DNA from: Eudorina sp. 2006-703-Eu-15
Taxonomy: Eukaryota > Chlorophyta > Chlorophyceae > Chlamydomonadales > Volvocaceae
DNA length: 64,000 nucleotides
Direction: 5' to 3'
Assembly (NCBI GenBank): GCA_003117195.1
Contig: BDSI01000051.1
Coordinates: 750,170-814,169, forward strand
Positions 57,757-64,000 of this stretch are shown here, piece after piece. Made by a program: the position numbers and the translations under genes. The number at the start of each line of letters is the position of its first letter. Within the stretch, counting starts at the first letter, position 1. The notes under the pieces are model-generated. The model had not been told where the DNA came from and ran no database searches. It worked only from the letters and a program-made list of their open reading frames with translations.

Positions 57757-60537
57757 ATGCTCGGGGAGGTAGTTCCGGATGACACGGCCAGTGGCCGCCG
57801 GCGCGTGCACCACCGGAAATGCGCAAGTGACACGTTGGCATTCACGGCCAGCGCGCTGTTCAGCAGCGATTGGGCGCAACCATCCCAGCAGCTGGCACAC
57901 GCTGGTCACATCGTGGACCGGCCGGCAGGCGCCACGGCGGATGGGGCCACAGCGACCCCTCCCCATGGAACCCATCCGGAGGCGGGAGACAACATGGTTC
58001 CGGGGGAGGACCTGCTCGAGATGGTGCAGTGGCTGGTCGAGGAGGACCTTGACCTGGACGAGCTAGGAGAGAATTTGGGCGCGGAGGGCGGGGATGGAGC
58101 CGGAGAGCAGGCGGTCATGCCACTAGCGGATCTAGATTCCAGGGGTGGCGCCAGCGCTGCGGAGCCGGAGGGAATGGATCAGGCGCGCGAGGAAAGGGTG
58201 GCGCCCAGCGAGGAGATGGAGGCAGGCCCTTCAGTGACCGTGCCTCCTACGTCTCAACCAGAACCGTCCGCGTCGTTGGAACCGGTTTGCCTGCGGCAGC
58301 AGCAGCAACAACAGCAACAACAACAGCAACAGCAGCAGCAACAACAACAACAAAAGGGCGACGTCTCCGGCGGCCACCGCGCCAAAGTCCCAGCGTCCTC
58401 TGCTCTAACATCCGGCAGTGTTGGGAGCGGCGGCAGGCGCGGGCAGAGCGCCACCTCGGCCGCACCGGCCGCAGCCGCACCGGCACCGCCCACAGGTCGC
58501 CACACCCGGAACCGAAGTGACTCACTGGTAGGGACGGGGTCGAGGGAGGGACTTGTCGCCGTCGCAACCAAGTCCTTGGTCCAGGCGCACCCGCATGGCG
58601 TGCAGTCCTACGGCGGGATGCCGGAATCGGGTTTCTAACATGAAGGAGCACGATCTCAACTTCTCTAGGGTTTAACCCTAGAGGAACACCCGGGGCGTTG
58701 TTTCAACCAATCGCGGCGGGGGACGCAAGACGCACGGGCGTGCTTGCCTATGCCCGATAAACAGGACGCAACCCTCACACTGGCCCCCGTCGCGGAGCGA
58801 TCCTAGCAACCCCCTCATCCCTGCTCCCCCTGCCCCGCCAACCCGTATACCCGCCCAACCCAGGCGTCGCTGCCGGCCCTCGTCGCCGAAAAGCCGCTGA
58901 GCGAATTCACGGGCCAGACTCGCGCGAACGCGCTGGACCCCTCGCAGCTGGACCCCAAGCGCGCCAAGCGCATCATCGCCAACCGTCAGTCCGCCCACCG
59001 CTCCCGCATGAAGAAGCTGCAGGTGATAAACGAGCTGGAGCAGCAGGTCGCGGCTGCCCGAGCCGCCACGGAGGCATCACGGGAGCAGGTGGCTGCAGCG
59101 TCCGTTAAGCGCCGGGAGTTGCTGCTGGCGGCCATGGAGGCCAGCTTCCAGCTGGCGAGGGTGCGGATGGATCTGGCAGCAGCCACCGAGGTCCAGACGA
59201 CGCTGGTTTCGGAGCTGCAGCGCCTGGGGATCGTGCCCCAGTTGCCTGCCACCGTCGTTGTGCCGGTTAGCGCGGCTACGGGCGCGGCCATTGCGCCGAT
59301 GCGTGACTGCGGCGCCATAGCGGCCGGCGGCATGGTTTCTGGTGTGGCGCCAGGGCCCCATCTGGTCTGCTGGGGTTCTGCATCCACACACGCCAAGGCG
59401 CCGGATGAACCATCGGCGCCGGGTGCAGTCCCCGGCCCGAGGTGTGCGACTGGCGGCCCGGGACGGCATCTCAGAGCTGAAGCTGCTGGTGACGGCGGTG
59501 GGGACGTTGATGGCACCGCGGGTGCAGGCTCGCAGATGGGGCAAGATGTTGGAGTCGGGTTGCAGCCGATGCCCCCTTTGCCGCAGGGTCACAGTCAAGG
59601 GCCGGGGCTCCCGCAGCCCCTTGCAGCCGCGGAGCTCCCCTTCGGCCCGAGCGGCCTGGATGCCACGACAGCTCCGTTGAGCGGCGCCATCACCCCGCGT
59701 TCCGGGATGGTTTCGTCATTGGGCGACTCACCCTCACCCGGCCCCCTCGCCGGTTTGCAACCACAGGGCATGCCTGAGGAGCCCTTCAGTTCACCCTTTA
59801 CATTTACTCGGGCCGCGGTCGGATTGATGAGTCCCCAAGCTCCGGCGCAGACGCCGCTGCAGCAGCTGCAACAGCACGAACAGCAGCAGCCGCAACAAGA
59901 ACACCACTTGTTGTCGACACAGCAGCAGCCGCAGCAGCATGTCATGCCGCAGTTCGCCCTGCCGCGCCGTCACCAGCACCGGCGGCACTTCTCCGCCGGC
60001 TGCGCGCTGGAGCTGGGCAGCCTGACGCTGTTCGGCACCGCGGCACTGGGCAGCTCGGCACTCCTGCCGCCGGGGGGACCACCCATCGCTTTCTCCGGGT
60101 TGCTGGCGGAGGCAGCTGACAGGGGCGCAGCAGCTGGTACCACCTCCAGCACCGATACCGAGATGGCGGTGTTAGGGACCGAGGGCCCTGCCTCGCCGCC
60201 CCTGCGGGCGCGTCTCACCGCCAGCTCAGCGCATGTTCTTGCCAGCTTTCACACAGGTCAGTCATTGGGACTCAGTGGGGGCCTGTTCCAAGTCGAGCTG
60301 ACGGCGGCGGCGACTGGCGGCAGCGCGCGTCAGATGGACGGCTGGTCGGGGCCGGATGCCGCGACGACGACGAGGAGGACGACGAGGGCAGCAGAGGCGG
60401 CAGTGCATGAGAAGGGAAGCGGTCTGGGGCGCGAAGGGACCGGCGCGTCGCCGATGGTTTTGGACGCAATGGACACGCTCCCCGACGTGGACGAGTTCCT
60501 GATCAAGGAGGAGGCGGTGGCGGAGCTGGACAGCTAG
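57757..60537 (+). CDS. bZIP transcription factor, plant group-I-like, poly-Gln and Ala-rich
   Basis: Exon 1 is 57757-58527 and exon 2 is 58864-60537; they join in phase 0 into 814 aa. Residues about 80-150 are acidic (EDLLEMVQWLVEEDLDLDEL), a possible activation domain. A run of about 20 Gln coded by mixed CAG/CAA follows near residue 185. HTRNRSDSL before the junction resembles the HxRSxS phosphorylation/14-3-3 motif of VIP1/RF2a-type factors. The basic region DPKRAKRIIANRQSAHRSRM (287-306) has the invariant N-x7-R and leads into KKLQVINELEQQV; the first zipper Leu is at 315, but later heptad positions are mostly Ala or Val. The long C-terminal part is Gln-, Ala- and Gly-rich and ends with the acidic VDEFLIKEEAVAELDS. 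It should bind DNA as a dimer in the nucleus. Exon 2 may hide small introns. A palindrome (CTCTAGGGTT/AACCCTAGAG) lies in the intron at about 58662-58682. Confidence 0.88.
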
Positions 60538-62586
60538 GCACGGCGGCCGGTGCGGCGGCCTAGACCCGAGGAATATGTTTCACATTGCAGTGGCCCATGG
60601 GGAAGCAATAAACTGCATGGAGGGGATGACGCACGGGGCGGGGCCATCCGTGCCGGCCGCAAAACGACTTCCTACCAGTGGTTGAGTAGCTCGCAGGACT
60701 TGAACAACGCCGCCGGGGGCTGAGGATAGAGACGGGTGACGTTGCGGAGTAGTGCCATTATTATGAAGGATGTTACGGACCACCACTGGTCATCAATGAC
60801 AGCCGAAGCTTCCACAAAACTGCGCCATCGTGGCGCACCGGACAGGCCATGCGTTCGGTGTGGTTGGTAGGGGGCAAGATGCGAGTGCCTGGCTGTGCAG
60901 GCAACGGTTGAGGGCCACTAAGCTCTGTCCAAAACTAGGCAGGGCACTCGACGGGACAGTACGTACAGGCATTTCTTGCGCGTGTCTATCTGAGGTCCAT
61001 CACGGCTGATAGCTGCATGGACAGACAGGATGTGCCAGGCCCTCCCGACGCAGTATGCCGCAGTTGAAGGTTGGAGTTGTGAAGTTCAGTCCGGGTGCAG
61101 ACGAACTCGTCTTCACACTGAGCCATTGTAGTGTGGAGTTAAATTGTGGGGTGGAACGTATAAAGATATAATCAATGCGATGCGGTTGGATGCATGGGGT
61201 TGCGCGGCATTGTGGCTTCACATTGAACGCCATCACTGTGAACCGAAATTCTGACCGCGTGCATGTAAGCATGCGTGGTTTGTAGTATGGCGGGGTTGGT
61301 GTTTTTGGTTTGGCCGTGTGGCCATTTTCCGTCATTTAGCCTTGGCGCCGCTTCGCCCTCCCAGCGCCGTTGCTAGGCCCACACGGGTACACGGACGTAA
61401 GCAGGCCATGACAGAGGTGCCCATCGCTCCCATCGATTCAAATGGCGAACGCGGACACTGCTGCCGGATGGTCGGGCCCAATAGATCCCAGACGGGCTTG
61501 CGGGGTGCAGTAAGTGAATGAACCAGATTTCGACGAAGCTCAGAAACAGGTGGAAGTCCCTACACCACTGCAGACGGTTGTGCGAACCTAACTGAACATG
61601 TAACAGGCGATATTCATTTAACTGTTACAACAATGCTCTCGAAACAATGGCAGCCAGAGCGCATCAGGCCGGTCGTCATCTGCGGTACCCCGCCCAGGCC
61701 CTCAGTCATGCTGCCCTTGACTGAGCTACGAATCCCTACGCCCTCCTGCACCGCAGCATCTGAAGCCCTCCAGCTCGGGTCCGCCGTCGCTGCTGCCGCC
61801 AGAAGCCCCAACCGTATAAGGCTGGGAGACCCGATAGCCCGGTGGGTGGGTGTACGTGGGCTCCTAGCAGTAAAATCCGCAGCACCCGCCCTAGCGCCGC
61901 AGTCGCTAGCGTCACCCAGCCCTCCCCAAACCCGCGTTCATGGCCTAACAGATCCAGCTGCGAGCCAGCGGCACTGTACACATACGCGATACGCCCTGGG
62001 CTCGCTGTACAACAAGGATGGGTGCGAGCCGGGTGGTATTGGTTTGCCGGCCGGCCGGCGAGCACGGGGTCACCCAATACGATACTGCCTCTTCACTACA
62101 TTTCATCAATTTGTGAAAAATAACATAATAACACTTGAAGCTAGACACTGTAATTTGCGAGGCGCGCTTCAGAATTCACCTAACTGTTTACTATTAAAAT
62201 AGCTGATGGGTGCGTCTCCCGTACTGCCTCCAATTATATGCCAGTACACAATTAGAGGCAGTACGTGAGACGCATCCCATAGCTATTCACCATCATACCA
62301 GTCGCCCCATGTGGATGGACTCTGCTCAAGGCCTCTATCCCCCACGCCCGGCTCGTGACATGCACGGCAATCGTGCAACGTCGTGCACCACCCCGTAACA
62401 ACACATGTCCACGTCCGCACGAGCCAACTAAAAACCTACGGGTGAAAATAATACAGCACAGCAGCCATCCTCTGTGTCCATGTACATGTCTTGCGAAATC
62501 ATCACGAAAATGTTCAATCTGTCGAAAGCACCTCACTGCTGGGTTGCGGGGTTTGCGTCCACTTGCGCTGCCAAGGGTGCACGTAC
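60538..62586. other. Intergenic region after the bZIP gene
   Basis: No gene is seen. TGTAA at 61264-61268 is a candidate polyadenylation signal for the bZIP transcript (3' UTR about 730 bases). The foldback at 62201-62284 is listed separately. Confidence 0.45.
62201..62284. repeat. Imperfect foldback of about 35-bp arms
   Basis: AGCTGATGGGTGCGTCTCCC... at 62201-62235 pairs with 62250-62284, which ends ...GAGACGCATCCCATAGCT. There are about four mismatches, one bulge and a loop of about 14 bases. It lies in AT-rich intergenic DNA. It could be a MITE-like element or a small-RNA hairpin. Confidence 0.8.
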
Positions 62587-62969
62587 CTCCAGCCGCCGAC
62601 CACGCCACCCTCCACGGCGAGGGTGGCGGCAGTGTACTCCACCTTGTAGACGGTCCGGTACCAGATATAACTCCGCCAGTTCAGTGCCTTGACCAGGCAC
62701 CGCTGGGTCCAGTCATAGAAGTGCACGACCGCCTGTTCCGCTCGGCGTTCGTCCTTCTGGGTCTCGTCATAGCTGGTAATGCGCCGCATGCTTTCCATGC
62801 CGATTTTCTCGCTGTAAGCCGCCCGGACTTTGGAAAAGTCGTGGAAATGGTCACACGGCTTGGTGTTCTCCAGCTCCCGAATGAAAACAGTAGCGCTTTG
62901 ATATATGGCGACTCCTCTGGCTTGAAGGAGGTTGCGATAAATGCTTTGGCATTCGGTTTCTAGGTCCAT
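62587..62969 (-). CDS. Unidentified protein, first exon
   Basis: An ATG at 62967-62969 opens a 127-codon frame that ends at a good donor (AG|GTACGT). It starts MDLETECQSIYRNLLQARG and contains KPCDHFHDFSKVRAAYSEKI, EQAVVHFYDWTQRC and WRSYIWYRTVYKVEYTAAT. Aromatic and charged residues are balanced, unlike the low-complexity shadow frames nearby, and codon use is less GC-rich than in the neighbouring genes. I do not recognise the family. No matching downstream exon was found before the foldback at 62284, so the gene may be broken, a transferred fragment, or a single-exon gene that reads on to 62514. Confidence 0.45.
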
Positions 62970-63023
62970 ATTACGAGCTTCGAAGCAAGCCGTGTACGTT
63001 GGCGCACGAGAACAGCTTTCATG

Positions 63024-63091
63024 TCGAAGAGGCCACAGAGTTTACGTGAAGAGGCCACTGCGGCCACAGAGTTAGGCCGAAGAGGCCACAG
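63024..63091. repeat. Tandem GAAGAGGCCACAGAGTT units
   Basis: Three related units (GAAGAGGCCACAGAGTTTAC, GAAGAGGCCACTGCGGCCAC, GAAGAGGCCACAGG) follow one another with short spacers upstream of the unidentified ORF. Confidence 0.75.
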
Positions 63092-63147
63092 GTATTGCCG
63101 CACTCCTCGCCGTCGCTCAGCCTGCTGGGCATCTTCGGAGGGGGGTA

Positions 63148-63167
63148 AGGATTGGGGAACCGATGCG
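63148..63167 (+). repeat. Short dispersed word shared with 3392-3411
   Basis: GGATTGGGGAACCGATGCGT differs by one base from 3392-3411, and both copies are next to runs of seven or more G. They may be ends of one degraded repeat family. Confidence 0.5.
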
Positions 63168-63825
63168 TGGGGGGGGCACTGGTCCAGACGTGATCCGTTA
63201 TCGGTAGACATCTTTCAGCTTGCAGCCAGCGCTTTCCTTCAGGCGGCCACAACAGCCGCCAGCATGAGGCGCAGACACAAATACGGGTGGTGGCACCCGC
63301 ACCGATGTGAACCCGGATGGACAATGTCCGGATTCCACGGATGGGTACTCATCATCGGTGCACGACATCGTTTGTGGCGAGAGATTAAAAAGGTTATGAC
63401 GAACAGGATTTGCCGAGGAATGCGGGTCTGGACATGGCGCAGAGGCGCTGCGTTTACAGATAAAGGGCGCGTGGCCACACGTCGCCTGAGCGCCCTGTAG
63501 CCGTACGAGAACCCGATGTCGCGCTGCACCGCAGTCAATACATGGTTCAAGGCGGCGATACCTCCTCCTCCTGCCCAAAGAGTCCCAAGAGTGGATGTCG
63601 AAGGCGGTTCGACGTAATAACCGCCAGGGCCAACGGCTCCTCCTCCTCCTCCTCCTCTTCGTCGCAAATGGCACACAACCGGCAGCCACGGCTTCCCAAC
63701 GGCTACCGCCTATGGAATACCACGTCACGCCGGGGTGATCACCCAGAAAGGAAGAGCGCCGCGTACACCTGAATGACCTAGCTGGACAACCATACCACGC
63801 GCTGCCGAGCCAAGTGGTGCCCCAC

Positions 63826-63924
63826 TCAGATGGCACCCGCGCCCAGCGCTACCGTGCCGCCTCCTGCTCCCAGCAACTCTATCATCGCCATCACGCGCCT
63901 CCGCATCCGGGAGTGCATCATCGC
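63826..63924 (-). CDS. Terminal exon of a gene running off the right edge
   Basis: After a clear acceptor (a T/C-rich run ending CTGCTGCAG on the - strand) a frame of 32 codons plus TGA follows. It begins AMMHSRMRRRVMAMIELLG and ends VALGAGAI. It looks like a C-terminal helix with a hydrophobic tail. The preceding sequence up to the window edge is also open, but no domain can be read. The family is unknown. Confidence 0.4.
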   Translation of the reverse strand, partial: AMMHSRMRRRVMAMIELLGAGGGTVALGAGAI

Positions 63925-64000
63925 CTGCAGCAGAAACAAGAGGAGAGAAACGCGGGGGAGCCCAGAGGCGGCTCGGTTGGCTTTGCTCCCCACCAGGGCG

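Larger units (their letters stand above)
62970..63825. other. Intergenic region with short tandem repeats
   Basis: A repeat of GAAGAGGCCACAGAGTT-like units is at 63024-63091. The word GGATTGGGGAACCGATGCGT at 63148-63167 also occurs near 3392. A (TCC)n tract lies at about 63641-63658. No gene is supported; 5'-upstream exons of the unidentified gene could be here. Confidence 0.4.

Noticed and set aside
1..64000. CRISPR array, bacterial operon or rRNA genes
   Set aside because: The window is spliced eukaryotic DNA; no regularly spaced repeats with unique spacers and no rRNA sequence were seen, and no convincing tRNA gene was found.

Overview
The window looks like nuclear DNA of a volvocine green alga (Chlamydomonadales), possibly a multicellular one; the species cannot be fixed. 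Four things point there: GC-rich genes split by many short-to-medium introns with GTGAG/GTACG-type donors and CAG acceptors, AT-rich islands in front of the genes, two pherophorin-domain secreted proteins, and a copia-type element with LTRs of about 196 bp like those I recall for Volvox elements. I rebuilt the spliced genes by hand. In most of them every exon joins the next in phase, which is the main internal check.

Layout: (1) 1-77, the first exon of a secreted protein that runs off the left edge (- strand). (2) 1062-3149, a complete short LTR retroelement with matching LTRs and a 5-bp target duplication; it carries gag but no protease, integrase or RT. (3) 5977-20293 (- strand), a 23-exon gene for a 1809-aa NLR-like protein with an N-myristoylation motif, a disordered repeat/Ala-rich helix, a helical bundle, NB-ARC and kinesin-light-chain-type TPRs. 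(4) 23715-29779 (- strand), an ankyrin gene built almost entirely of 33-codon exons with one repeat each. (5) 33760-38086 (- strand), an XB3/XBAT-type ankyrin-RING E3 ligase, also with an N-myristoylation motif. (6) 41617-46170, a divergent pair of two-exon pherophorin-like genes with a long foldback sequence between them. (7) 47309-50255 (+), uracil-DNA glycosylase. (8) 51308-57441 (-), a serine carboxypeptidase, convergent with UNG. (9) 57757-60537 (+), a group-I-like bZIP factor divergent from the carboxypeptidase across 315 bp. (10) An unidentified ORF at 62587-62969 and the last exon of an off-edge gene at 63826-63924.

The most unusual part is 6-38 kb. Three genes lie in one direction: an NLR-like ATPase, an ankyrin scaffold and an ankyrin-RING ligase. 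The first and third have consensus N-terminal acylation motifs. Plant relatives of the ligase act with immune receptors, and NB-ARC/TPR proteins with helical-bundle N-termini are typical of NLR-like signalling, so this may be a membrane-linked surveillance locus. That functional link is inference.
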